Below are positions 16,179 through 23,800 of a stretch of DNA of 64,000 nt, piece after piece. The stretch comes from Desulfovibrionaceae bacterium (lineage in GTDB: Bacteria; Desulfobacterota; Desulfovibrionia; Desulfovibrionales; Desulfovibrionaceae). The position numbers were made by a program, and so were the translations under genes. Location: contig JAFGBU010000010.1 in the NCBI GenBank assembly GCA_016932995.1, forward strand, positions 124,001 through 188,000, written 5' to 3'. Each line of letters begins with the position of its first letter. Position 1 is the stretch's first letter. Under the pieces are notes generated by a model that ran no database searches, was not told the origin of the DNA, and saw nothing but the letters and a program-made list of their open reading frames with translations.

Positions 16179-16988
16179 ATGAGGCGCTACAAAGAGGTGT
16201 TGGTCGGCGGCAAGGCGGTGCGCAAGCACGTCCGGGACATTGAAAAGGACCGGGCCATAATGCGCCTTTTGCCCGGCCAGGGCCTGGACATCTACGAGGC
16301 CAGCGCCGGGCTCGGCGGGCTGGCCCGGGTCCTGGCCGACGCCGGGCACAGGGTTGTGGTCTCCAACTTCCGCAGCCTGGGCCTGGAGGGCCTGGACGAG
16401 CGCGAGGCCGACCTGAACCGGGACCTGCCCTTTGCGGACGGGCAGTTCGACGCCATCGTCTGCCGGGAGGTCATCGAGCACGTCGAGTCGGCGCCCCACA
16501 CCCTGAGGGAGTTCAACCGCTGCCTCAGGCCCGGCGGCCGCCTGGTCCTGACCTTCCCCAACCGGCTGCACATCCGCTCCAGGTTCTACCACCTGCTGAC
16601 CTGCTTCTACCGGGGCATGAAGTCGCCCATCAACCTCGACGTGCCCTTTGGCGAGGCGCACATCAATCTCATCGGCTATCCGGAGATGGACTACTTCCTG
16701 CGCCACGCCGGGTTCAAGGTCCTTGGGGTGGACACCGCCCAGACCCAGGTCTCCGACTACCTGCTCCTGGCCCTGGCCCCGCTGTTCAGGCTGGTGACCA
16801 TGTACTACCTCCTGGAGCACAAGAAGCGCGCCCAGGAGCACGACAAGACCAGGCCCGAGAACAGGGCCTACAACGCCCATATGGCCAGGGTCCTGACCAG
16901 CAGGCCGGTGTTCATCGGCAAGGGGCTGATCGTCTCGGCCCAAAAGGGCCCGGGCGCCGAGTTCGGCCCCGGGCGGGCGGGTTCGTGA
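16179..16988 (+). CDS. class I SAM-dependent methyltransferase
   Basis: The 269-residue protein has a degenerate glycine-rich motif I (IYEASAGLGGLARVLADAG), motif II around FDAIVCREVIEHVESAP and motif III LRPGGRLVLTFPN, the Methyltransf_11/UbiE-like pattern. A hydrophobic stretch near residues 190-210 (LLLALAPLFRLVTMYYLL) suggests membrane contact. The likely substrate is a sugar or lipid of the cell envelope, because the gene overlaps the GT39-like glycosyltransferase by GTGA. GTG at 16176 is an alternative start just before the ATG; GGGAC lies upstream. Confidence 0.82.
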   Translation: MRRYKEVLVGGKAVRKHVRDIEKDRAIMRLLPGQGLDIYEASAGLGGLARVLADAGHRVVVSNFRSLGLEGLDEREADLNRDLPFADGQFDAIVCREVIEHVESAPHTLREFNRCLRPGGRLVLTFPNRLHIRSRFYHLLTCFYRGMKSPINLDVPFGEAHINLIGYPEMDYFLRHAGFKVLGVDTAQTQVSDYLLLALAPLFRLVTMYYLLEHKKRAQEHDKTRPENRAYNAHMARVLTSRPVFIGKGLIVSAQKGPGAEFGPGRAGS

Positions 16989-18571
16989 GACCCCTGGGGC
17001 CGCCGCAAAGAGACCGCTCCTGGGCCTGGGCCTGGGCCATAATCCTTGCGGCCACGGCCGTGAGGCTGTGGTTCGCGGCCTCGGGCCAGCTGAACCTGGT
17101 CCAGGACGAGGCCCAGTACTGGGACTGGACCAGGCGGCTGCAGCTGACCTACTACTCCAAGGGCCCGCTCATCGCCTGGTACATCTCCCTGTGGACCAAG
17201 GTCCTGGGAAACACCGAGCTCGGGGTCCGCTTCGGCTCGATAGTCATGTCCCTGCTGACCCAGGCCGCGCTGTTCATCGGCCTGGCAGGGCTCATGAACC
17301 GGCCCCGGGCCGGGCTGTGGGCCCTGGCGGTCTACAACACCATGCCGATCATCGGCGCGTACTCGGTGTTGATGTCCACGGACAGCCTGTTTCTGTTCTT
17401 CTGGACCGGGGCGGTGTTCTGCCTGTACGCGGCGGGCAGGTCCCGCGGTCCCGGCCGGGCGGTCAGCCCGGCGGCCCTGGCCGGGCTCGGCCTTTTCCTG
17501 GCCGGGGGGGTCCTGTCCAAGTACACCATGCTCGGGTTTCCCGCGCTCGCCGCGTGCTACGTCCTGCGGCTCAAGATCGGGCGCTCGGCCCCAAGGGGCC
17601 TGGTCATCGGAACCCTGGCCGCCCTGGCCGCGGGCCTGTTCATCGGGTTTCTGCCCACCCTGATCTGGAACATCCAAAACGAGTTCGTGGGCTACAGGCA
17701 CGTCCTGCACCTGGTCGGGGTCTCGGGGGCCACGTCGGAGGCCTTTTTCAAGCCCAACCGCTTCCTGGAGTTTCTGGCCCTGCAGACCGCGGTCATCTCG
17801 CCCTGGTGGCTGTTGTTCATGTTCTACGGGGGGGCAAAGGCGCTCAGCGCGGCCCTCGGCCGGCGGCCGAGGGCCTGGGGGGCGGACAAAGACCAGTCGC
17901 TTTTGCTGGCGCTCTTTTTCTGGCCGGTGTGGGGGCTCTTTCTGGTCTGGAGCCTGCACGCCAAGATTTTGTCCAACTGGACCATCGTCAGCCTGGTCAC
18001 GGGCGCGGCAATGGCCGGCCTGGCCCTGGAGGGGCTCGCGTCGCGCAAAAAACGCCTGCCGGCCCTGGGCTGGGCCTCGCTCATCCTGGGCCTTGCGGTC
18101 TTCTTGGTCCTGCACTTCGGCCAGGGCCTGCCCCTGCCCGCGCAGTACAACCCGGCCCAGCGCCTCAAGGGCTGGCAGGACCTGGGCGCCGAGGTCGGCA
18201 GACTGGCCGGGTCCAGGTTCGAGGACCCGGCCCGGGTGTTCTACTTCAGCGACCTGTACGACCTGACCGCGGCCCTGGCCTTTTATGTGCCCGGTCAGCC
18301 GAGGACCTTTTGCGTCTGGGCCGAGGACAGGCGCATGAACCAGTACGACCTCTGGCCCGGGCCCGAGGACAGGCTCGGCTGGGACGCGGTGTTCGTGCGC
18401 AAGCGCTTTGCCGACGGCGTGCCCGAGGAGGTGAAAAAGATGTTCAGGCGCATCGACCCGGCAATCAAGTTTCAAACGACGTTCAATGGCAACCCGGCAA
18501 GAAAGTTCACTATTTTTTGCTGCCACGGGTACACCGGCTACTGGCCCCGCCAGGAGGGCGGGGGGTTCTAA
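16985..18571 (+). CDS. ArnT/PMT-like (GT39/GT83) membrane glycosyltransferase
   Basis: This 528-residue protein has about 10-12 transmembrane helices. The acidic motif LVQDEAQYWDWTRRL comes just after helix 1, and the first periplasmic loop continues TYYSKGPLIAWYISLWTKVLGNTELGVRF. This is the GT-C arrangement of ArnT and RgtA-like enzymes. They move a sugar from undecaprenyl-phosphate to lipid A, core glycan or another acceptor in the periplasm. The polyprenyl-phosphate glycosyltransferase at 13520 could make its donor. It starts with a GTG that overlaps the methyltransferase stop (GTGA). The C-terminal 150 residues are soluble. Confidence 0.85.
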   Translation: MRPLGPPQRDRSWAWAWAIILAATAVRLWFAASGQLNLVQDEAQYWDWTRRLQLTYYSKGPLIAWYISLWTKVLGNTELGVRFGSIVMSLLTQAALFIGLAGLMNRPRAGLWALAVYNTMPIIGAYSVLMSTDSLFLFFWTGAVFCLYAAGRSRGPGRAVSPAALAGLGLFLAGGVLSKYTMLGFPALAACYVLRLKIGRSAPRGLVIGTLAALAAGLFIGFLPTLIWNIQNEFVGYRHVLHLVGVSGATSEAFFKPNRFLEFLALQTAVISPWWLLFMFYGGAKALSAALGRRPRAWGADKDQSLLLALFFWPVWGLFLVWSLHAKILSNWTIVSLVTGAAMAGLALEGLASRKKRLPALGWASLILGLAVFLVLHFGQGLPLPAQYNPAQRLKGWQDLGAEVGRLAGSRFEDPARVFYFSDLYDLTAALAFYVPGQPRTFCVWAEDRRMNQYDLWPGPEDRLGWDAVFVRKRFADGVPEEVKKMFRRIDPAIKFQTTFNGNPARKFTIFCCHGYTGYWPRQEGGGF

Positions 18572-18713
18572 AAAAATCAAAAAAAAACTTTTCCCGAAAA
18601 TCCCCCAAATGCCCTTTCTCCGTGGCCGGATGCAGGGCTAACGCACGTGGCTCTCAATTTAACTTTTCAGCCGGGTTTTGTTAAGATTCCGAAATTGAAA
18701 ACGATGTACTTCT

Positions 18714-18742
18714 TTGACAAACGTTGACTAAGCTGGACATAT
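18714..18742 (+). promoter_or_regulatory. predicted sigma-70 promoter of the HTH/unknown pair
   Basis: A consensus TTGACA (18714-18719) is followed after 17 bases by ACATAT (18737-18742), or after 18 by CATATA. The region is markedly AT-rich against the surrounding sequence. The HTH gene begins 37 bases downstream. Confidence 0.55.
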
Positions 18743-18778
18743 ATTGTACTCGGCAGGACAAGCTGGTATCTGAGTGAA

Positions 18779-19024
18779 ATGGATAGTACTCCCAAGACAC
18801 CAGCCCTGTACACGGTGCGCGAGGTGGCCGAGGCCCTGAGGGTTCATAGCCGGACGGCTTACCGGCTGATAACCCAGGGAGACATCAAGGCCATCAAGAT
18901 CGGCAGTCAGTGGAGGGTGCCTGAGAGGGCGTTGATGGACTATATAGAGTCCGGATGGCGCAAGTCCCTCAGGGAAAAGCCGCGGGCCGGGAAGGGTCCG
19001 CGGCAGCTCAAGCTTCCCATGTGA
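18779..19024 (+). CDS. excisionase-type (HTH_17/MerR-like) DNA-binding protein
   Basis: The 81-residue protein is nearly all helix-turn-helix: YTVREVAEALRVHSRTAYR then LITQGDIKAIKIGSQWRVP, the standard excisionase-family (SinR/Xis, HTH_17) pattern, followed by a basic tail ending in LKLPM. Such proteins act as small DNA-binding regulators or recombination directionality factors. No integrase or recombinase is nearby, so a regulatory role is more likely. The ATG has only a weak ribosome site (GAGTGAA). It is followed 29 bases later by an unrecognised gene that is probably co-transcribed. Confidence 0.85.
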   Translation: MDSTPKTPALYTVREVAEALRVHSRTAYRLITQGDIKAIKIGSQWRVPERALMDYIESGWRKSLREKPRAGKGPRQLKLPM

Positions 19025-19053
19025 TCGTGGCCGCAGTGAGTCGAGGTGTAAAG

Positions 19054-19461
19054 ATGCCCAAGAAATCAGTCTCGCCCGGGGCCGAGGAAGGCAAGTGGGT
19101 GCATGAGGTCAATCTGACCAACGACTATGGTCAGGACATCCGTTTTGTCGGCCAGTTGAAGTCCGAGGACATGCATTTCAACAGCCACAGCGGCGTGCTC
19201 ACGGTGGAGAAGGTTTACGACATGGGTGACGGGCGCAGGGCCTACGGCGTGATTTCGGCCATCGGCTCGACCCGGGAGCGCAGGGCGTACATCATCGAGG
19301 AGCTGGGCGACCGTTGCCGGGTCTCCAACGGCTCCGTGGAGCTCGAGCTGGACACCGAGGAGCTGTTGTACTTTCTGTCCCTGGCCCTGGAGTCGGAGAG
19401 CTCGCGGGCCAGCGGGCAGGGTTTCTCGCACATGTTGGGCAGGCTGGCCGCGAACCAGTAG
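19054..19461 (+). CDS. unrecognised 135-residue protein
   Basis: I do not recognise this family. The protein is soluble and acidic, with a beta-rich N-terminal half (WVHEVNLTNDYGQDIRFVGQLKSEDMHF) and a more helical C-terminal half (DTEELLYFLSLALESE). It has no cysteines that pair, no membrane helix and no signal peptide. The ATG at 19054 follows GAGGTG at 6 bases; a longer frame beginning inside the HTH gene has no support. Co-transcription with the excisionase-type protein and a following double terminator mark the two genes as a self-contained unit. Confidence 0.75.
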   Translation: MPKKSVSPGAEEGKWVHEVNLTNDYGQDIRFVGQLKSEDMHFNSHSGVLTVEKVYDMGDGRRAYGVISAIGSTRERRAYIIEELGDRCRVSNGSVELELDTEELLYFLSLALESESSRASGQGFSHMLGRLAANQ

Positions 19462-19480
19462 GCGGGAAGTGGAATTTTTC

Positions 19481-19587
19481 GAGGGGGCCTCCGGCCCCCT
19501 TTTTTTTGTTGTTGGCTGCGCGAGGCGGGCCGGGCCAAGGCCCGCTGAGGGATCGAGGTCCTCTTCCTGCGCCGGGCGGCCGGGGCC
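19481..19587. repeat. direct repeat unit 1 (terminator plus tail)
   Basis: This stretch of about 107 bases matches 19644-19749 nearly base for base. Differences are one extra C in the hairpin, a C/T change in the loop and one G/T change after it. It begins with a T-tailed hairpin and runs through GCGCGAGGCGGGCCGGGCC to GGCGGCCGGGGCC. Confidence 0.92.
19483..19507 (+). terminator. intrinsic terminator after the 135-residue gene
   Basis: GGGGGCC (19483-19489), loop TCC and GGCCCCC (19493-19499) form a perfect 7-bp stem followed by eight Ts (19500-19507). It lies 21 bases after the stop codon. Confidence 0.88.
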
Positions 19588-19643
19588 GATCGCCCAACAG
19601 GAGCAGGGTCCCTGTTTTTCAGCCGCCCGGAACCCAGGCCCCG

Positions 19644-19749
19644 GAGGGGGCCTCTGGCCCCTTTTTTTTGTTGTTGTCTGCGCGAGGCGGGCCGGGCCAA
19701 GGCCCGCTGAGGGATCGAGGTCCTCTTCCTGCGCCGGGCGGCCGGGGCC
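19644..19749. repeat. direct repeat unit 2 (terminator plus tail)
   Basis: Second copy of the unit at 19481-19587, separated from it by 56 bases. The two copies are in the same orientation and both start with the hairpin and T-tract, so the terminator itself has been duplicated. Confidence 0.92.
19647..19669 (+). terminator. second, duplicated intrinsic terminator
   Basis: GGGGCC (19647-19652), loop TCT and GGCCCC (19656-19661) form a 6-bp stem followed by eight Ts (19662-19669). It is the duplicate of the terminator at 19483. Confidence 0.85.
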
Positions 19750-19757
19750 CAAGCCCT

Positions 19758-19780
19758 AGAGGGGACCTTTGGTCCCCTCT
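19758..19780. terminator. 10-bp palindromic hairpin at the end of pfkA
   Basis: AGAGGGGACC (19758-19767) and GGTCCCCTCT (19771-19780) pair perfectly around a TTT loop. It starts immediately after the pfkA stop on the minus strand. Read rightward it is followed by TTATT, so it can serve both convergent genes. Confidence 0.75.
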
Positions 19781-21106
19781 TTATTCCTTGCCGCTCGGGG
19801 CCTGGGGGAGCATCTGGCCGGTGGACTCCATCACCGCCCGCCAGTAGTCGCAGTTGGTGTTCAGCTTCTTTCTCTTTCTGGTCACCAGCTTGAGCGGCAG
19901 GTGGACGTATCTGGACTGGAGCCTGGTAACCACCATGCCGGTCTTGCCGGCCATGGCCGCGTGCACGGCGTTTTGTCCGAGGAAGCCGCAGTATACGCGA
20001 TCATAGGCATTGGCCGGCACAGAGCGGATGATGTAGCTCGGGTCGATGAACTTCAGGGTGATCTCGATGTCTTTTTTCTTGAAATAGTCCTTGATCGAGG
20101 AGGTCAAGAGGTCGCAGACGTCGCAGAGCACCGGGTTTCCGGAGGCGTCGGTCTGTTTTGATATCCCGCACAGGTTCTGGCCCGCGCCCTCGGCGCAGAG
20201 GATCACCGCGTGACCTCTTTTTTCGAGTCTTCTTTCCAGGGCCGGGAGCAGGCCGTTTTGGCCTTCGAGTTCGAACAGGTGTTCGGGGATCAGGACGAAG
20301 TTCACCTCTTTCAGGGCCAGGGCGGCCTGGGCGGCGATGAAGCCCGACTCGCGGCCCATGACCTTGACCAGGCCGATGCCGTTGAAGGCGCCGGTGGCCT
20401 CCACGTGCGCGCACTGGATGGATTCGGTGGCCTTTTCGACCGCGGTGTCGAAGCCGAAGGACCGGGTGATGAAGCTGATGTCGTTGTCGATGGTCTTTGG
20501 GATGCCGATGATCGATATCTTGGTGCCGCGCTTTTTGATCTCATTGACCAGGTTCTTGGCGGCCTTCATTGTGCCGTCGCCGCCGATCATGAACAGCACG
20601 TTGATGTTCATGCGCTCCAGGGCGTCGACCACGGCGTCCGAGGGCTGGGGGCCCCTGGAGGAGCCCAGGACCGTGCCGCCGAACTGGTGGATGTCGGCCA
20701 CGGCCTCGGGCGTGAGTTCCACCACCTCGTGTCCGTAGGCCGGGATGAAGCCCTGGAGCCCGAAGCGGACGCCCAGGACCGAGGCCACGTGGTAGTTGTG
20801 GTGGGCCTCCATGACTATGGCCCTTATGACGTCGTTGATTCCCGGGCACAGGCCGCCGCAGGTGACTATGGCGCACTTCACCTTGGAGGTGTCGAAGTAC
20901 AAGAGTTCCCTGGGGCCGGCCTTTTCAAATTGAAAGGGCCGGGGCGCGGCCGCGAGCTCGGAGAACTCCTCGTCCGAAAGGTGCAGGGTGACGGTTTCGG
21001 AGTCTCCGGTGAAGCGGCACTTGGGCAGGGGCGTGGGGATCTTGGCCTTGCCCAGGGCCTCTATCTTCGTGTCGTAGAGGCCGGAGCCGGTTTCTTTCTT
21101 GGCCAT
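19781..21106 (-). CDS. pfkA: ATP-type 6-phosphofructokinase, group II (clan X-like)
   Basis: Phosphofructokinase makes fructose 1,6-bisphosphate, the committed step of glycolysis. This 441-residue form is longer than the E. coli-type enzyme and has TCGGLCPGINDVIR, IGGDGTMKAA, IGIPKTIDNDI and VMGRESGFIAAQAALA. The glycine after GGD (GGDGT) is typical of ATP users, while PKTIDND is the group II signature shared with pyrophosphate enzymes. That combination occurs in ATP-dependent clan X enzymes. The ATG follows GCGGAGG. It is monocistronic, facing the duplicated terminator block. Confidence 0.9.
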   Translation of the reverse strand: MAKKETGSGLYDTKIEALGKAKIPTPLPKCRFTGDSETVTLHLSDEEFSELAAAPRPFQFEKAGPRELLYFDTSKVKCAIVTCGGLCPGINDVIRAIVMEAHHNYHVASVLGVRFGLQGFIPAYGHEVVELTPEAVADIHQFGGTVLGSSRGPQPSDAVVDALERMNINVLFMIGGDGTMKAAKNLVNEIKKRGTKISIIGIPKTIDNDISFITRSFGFDTAVEKATESIQCAHVEATGAFNGIGLVKVMGRESGFIAAQAALALKEVNFVLIPEHLFELEGQNGLLPALERRLEKRGHAVILCAEGAGQNLCGISKQTDASGNPVLCDVCDLLTSSIKDYFKKKDIEITLKFIDPSYIIRSVPANAYDRVYCGFLGQNAVHAAMAGKTGMVVTRLQSRYVHLPLKLVTRKRKKLNTNCDYWRAVMESTGQMLPQAPSGKE

Positions 21107-21161
21107 TCATCCTCCGCTTTTCCGGTGTCTTGTGCGCTGGTCGCGTCAGGGGGCGGGTTTA

Positions 21162-21190
21162 TTCTTATATAACAAGTTGTCGTGAGTAAA
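21162..21190 (-). promoter_or_regulatory. predicted promoter of pfkA
   Basis: On the minus strand TTTACT (21190-21185) is followed by an AT-rich TATATAAGAATAAA stretch. TAAGAA at 17-base or TATAAG at 15-base spacing can serve as -10. It lies about 55 bases upstream of the pfkA ATG. Confidence 0.4.
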
Positions 21191-21205
21191 GGCGGGCCGG
21201 GCCGC

Positions 21206-22642
21206 TCAGGGCAGCTCGCCCTGGCCCAGGTCGATCCACTCCGGGTCGGTGTCCATTCTCAGGTTGTTTCTGGCGGGCAAGAGCCCTGGCCTTGGTTCGA
21301 GGTCCTGGCTTGCGGGGGCCTGCCTCCACCAGAGGAAAAAGCCCTTGTCCTTGACGTAGCGACAGTTCAGGGCCTGGTACCCGGCCTGGAAGACCCTGTC
21401 GTACAATATGTAATCGACACCTCTTACCTTGTGCAGGCCGTTCCCGTTTCCGGGCACAGGGACCCAATCATTGGCCAGGGCCTGTTCGCAGGGCCGGCCG
21501 TTCGGCACGCCGTAGTATCTGATGACCCCGTCGATGTCCCTCAATTTAAGCACGTTTTTTGATTTCGAGAACAGCAGGCGCAGGCTCGGGGCGATCATTT
21601 TCCGGGTCACGGACCACTCGGTCAGGCCGGTTCCGAAGTACAGGTTGTCGTCGGCCAGAAAGAGCCTGGGGGCCTCGAGGCCGGCGAGCTCCTCGGGGTT
21701 TGCCGGCCTTGCGTGGACGATGTTCCAGCAGGCCCGGCCGGTCTTGGCCCTGGTCAGGCTGCAGATGTTTTCGCTGATCAGGGCCTGGTCAAAGGGCCCG
21801 CCGGGCACGGTAAAGGACCTTGTCCTGGGCCCCAGGCCCAGGGAGCAGATATGGACCTCGCCGCTGGGCATGGCCGCGGCGACCAGGCCCTGGTTTGCGC
21901 TAAGACCCATGGCCAGGGGCCTGGAGCCCAGGGACAAAACCCTTTGAAGGGGCCCGGCGGGCGGTCCGATCCACAGGCCGTGCCGCGCGTCGAGCAGGAC
22001 AAGCCGGGGCGTCTTGCCGGACAGCCCGAGCCAGGCAACCGGGCCGGGGCAGTCGGGCTCGATCTTCAGGGCCGCCTTTTCGGGCTCGTTCAGGTCAAAG
22101 AGGTATATGGCCGGGCTGTCCGTGGCGCAGGCCGCGAGCCAGGGGTTGTCCGGGGCAAAGGCGAGTCGGCCGACCCGGGCCCTGTCCGGCAGAAAGCAAT
22201 GCTGGCGCGGCCACTTGCTCCAGACCAGGATGTCGCCGTTCCACATGGCCGCGGCCAGGCCGTCGATGTTTCCGGAAAAGGCGGTGACGTTTTCGGCGAT
22301 CGCCGGGCTGGCCGGGCCCGGGGCGAGGAGGTCAAAAAAAAAGCCTTCGCTCCCCTGGGGCGGCGGGGAGTAGAGGTTTGCGGGCCGCCTGGCGCGCATC
22401 AGCTCCAGGGCCTGGGTCTTGAGGGCCGGGGTGGTGCTCGGCCGGTCTTGGGAAAAGCGGTCCACATAGCGCTCCCCGACCCCTGGCCGGGCCTCGTCCG
22501 CAAGGTCTTCCGCAAAGGCCGCGCGGCCTGCCGAAAGGAGCGCCTGACCCAAGACAAGCGTTGCAAACAGGGCTCGCAAAAGCATCCGTCCGAGGCCTCG
22601 CCCCGGGCCCCTGGCCCTGACTAATTCAACTATCCTCAACAT
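21206..22642 (-). CDS. exported beta-propeller-like protein of unknown function
   Basis: The 478-residue protein begins with a basic segment and a hydrophobic helix ending LLSAGRAAFA, a signal peptide or anchor with cleavage near residue 45. The body is rich in repeated strands of the WD40/YVTN propeller kind (DGLAAAMWNGDILVWSKWP, RVGRLAFAPDNPWLAACATDS, GLVAAAMPSGEVHICSL). These suggest a periplasmic propeller. No catalytic motif is seen. The ATG at 22642 gives the best signal sequence; a TTG at 22675 is also in frame. It is 48 bases downstream of the heptose kinase gene and probably co-transcribed. Confidence 0.65.
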   Translation of the reverse strand: MLRIVELVRARGPGRGLGRMLLRALFATLVLGQALLSAGRAAFAEDLADEARPGVGERYVDRFSQDRPSTTPALKTQALELMRARRPANLYSPPPQGSEGFFFDLLAPGPASPAIAENVTAFSGNIDGLAAAMWNGDILVWSKWPRQHCFLPDRARVGRLAFAPDNPWLAACATDSPAIYLFDLNEPEKAALKIEPDCPGPVAWLGLSGKTPRLVLLDARHGLWIGPPAGPLQRVLSLGSRPLAMGLSANQGLVAAAMPSGEVHICSLGLGPRTRSFTVPGGPFDQALISENICSLTRAKTGRACWNIVHARPANPEELAGLEAPRLFLADDNLYFGTGLTEWSVTRKMIAPSLRLLFSKSKNVLKLRDIDGVIRYYGVPNGRPCEQALANDWVPVPGNGNGLHKVRGVDYILYDRVFQAGYQALNCRYVKDKGFFLWWRQAPASQDLEPRPGLLPARNNLRMDTDPEWIDLGQGELP

Positions 22643-22690
22643 GTTTTGTCCGGTTCGGGCTGAAACCTCGGCCAAAGAGAAAAAATTCTG

Positions 22691-23707
22691 CTAGCCCAGC
22701 CAGTTGCAGACCTCGGGCCGGGGCATGGAGGCCACGGCCTGGGAGAGGTCCTCCACGCCGGCCGCGGCCGCGCCGACCTGGCCGACCACCACGCCCGCGG
22801 CGTAGTTGGCCAGGATGCCTGCGGTCAGGAGGTCCGCGCCCGCGGCCAGGGCCAGGCCGAGGGTGGCGATGACCGTGTCCCCGGCCCCGGTGACGTCAAA
22901 GACCTTGCGGGCGATTGTTGGAATGTAAACCACCTTGCCCGGGCCCAGAAACAGGGCCATGCCCTCGCCGCCAAGGGTCACGAGCAGGTTCCTGCAGCGC
23001 AGGGCCTTGAAGATGGCCAGGCCGGCCCTGATGATGTCCCGGCGGTCCTCGATGAGCACCCCGGAGCCCTCCTGGGTCTCCTTCTTGTTCGGGGTCAGGA
23101 TGTCCACTTCCTTGTATTGCTTGAAGTTCCTCAGCTTGGGGTCAACGAGAATCAGGGGCCTTTGGGCCTGGGCCTGGACCTCGGCCCGGAGCCTGTCCAT
23201 GAACGCCTTGGACACCAGGCCCTTGCCGTAGTCCGAGAGGATCACCACCCGCTGGCCGGGCAGGTCCCGGCGGATGAGGTCAAAGAGCTGGTCGAGCCTG
23301 GCCCTGTCCACGGCCGCGGAGCTCTCCCGGTCCACCCTGACGATCTGCTGGCCGCCGGCCATGACCCTGGTCTTTCTGGTCGTCGGCCTGGCCGGGTCTC
23401 TGAGCAGCCGGGCCTCGACCCCGGACTGCTCGAACAGGAGACGAAGCTGGTCAGCGCCCGGGTCGCCGCCGATCAGGCCGTAGACGCTCGGCCTGCCGCC
23501 CAGGGAGGCGATGTTCCGGGCCACGTTCCCGGCCCCTCCGGCAAGGAGGTGCTCGGACTGGACCCGGACCACGGGCACCGGGGCCTCGGGCGATATCCTG
23601 TCCACCTCGCCGACCACGTACTGATCGATCATCACATCGCCGATGATCATGACCTTGCGGCCGGACATCCCCTGGATCATTTCAAGCAGATTGTTTTTGA
23701 ATTCCAT
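22691..23707 (-). CDS. rfaE1: D-glycero-beta-D-manno-heptose-7-phosphate kinase (RfaE1 domain)
   Basis: This PfkB/ribokinase-fold protein has VMIIGDVMIDQYVVGEVDRISPEAP at its start, LAGGAGNVARNIASLGG, NKKETQEG and the catalytic VFDVTGAGDTVIATL near the C-terminus. These match the kinase half of HldE. The enzyme makes heptose 1,7-bisphosphate for ADP-heptose and lipopolysaccharide core. At 338 residues it lacks the C-terminal cytidylyl-type domain, which must be a separate gene elsewhere. The ATG at 23707 follows AAGG by 7 bases; a longer in-frame start is unlikely. Confidence 0.92.
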   Translation of the reverse strand: MEFKNNLLEMIQGMSGRKVMIIGDVMIDQYVVGEVDRISPEAPVPVVRVQSEHLLAGGAGNVARNIASLGGRPSVYGLIGGDPGADQLRLLFEQSGVEARLLRDPARPTTRKTRVMAGGQQIVRVDRESSAAVDRARLDQLFDLIRRDLPGQRVVILSDYGKGLVSKAFMDRLRAEVQAQAQRPLILVDPKLRNFKQYKEVDILTPNKKETQEGSGVLIEDRRDIIRAGLAIFKALRCRNLLVTLGGEGMALFLGPGKVVYIPTIARKVFDVTGAGDTVIATLGLALAAGADLLTAGILANYAAGVVVGQVGAAAAGVEDLSQAVASMPRPEVCNWLG

Positions 23708-23800
23708 ATGAATGCCTTGGAGATGAAGACCTCTTGAACCGCCCCGCGCCCGGCCTGCGGCCGGGCTCTCGATCACCACGCGATTGCCGGTTAATCACGG

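Noticed and set aside
18779-19024. Mobile-element excisionase
   Set aside because: No integrase, attachment-site repeat or tRNA boundary is near it; a regulator is the simpler reading.
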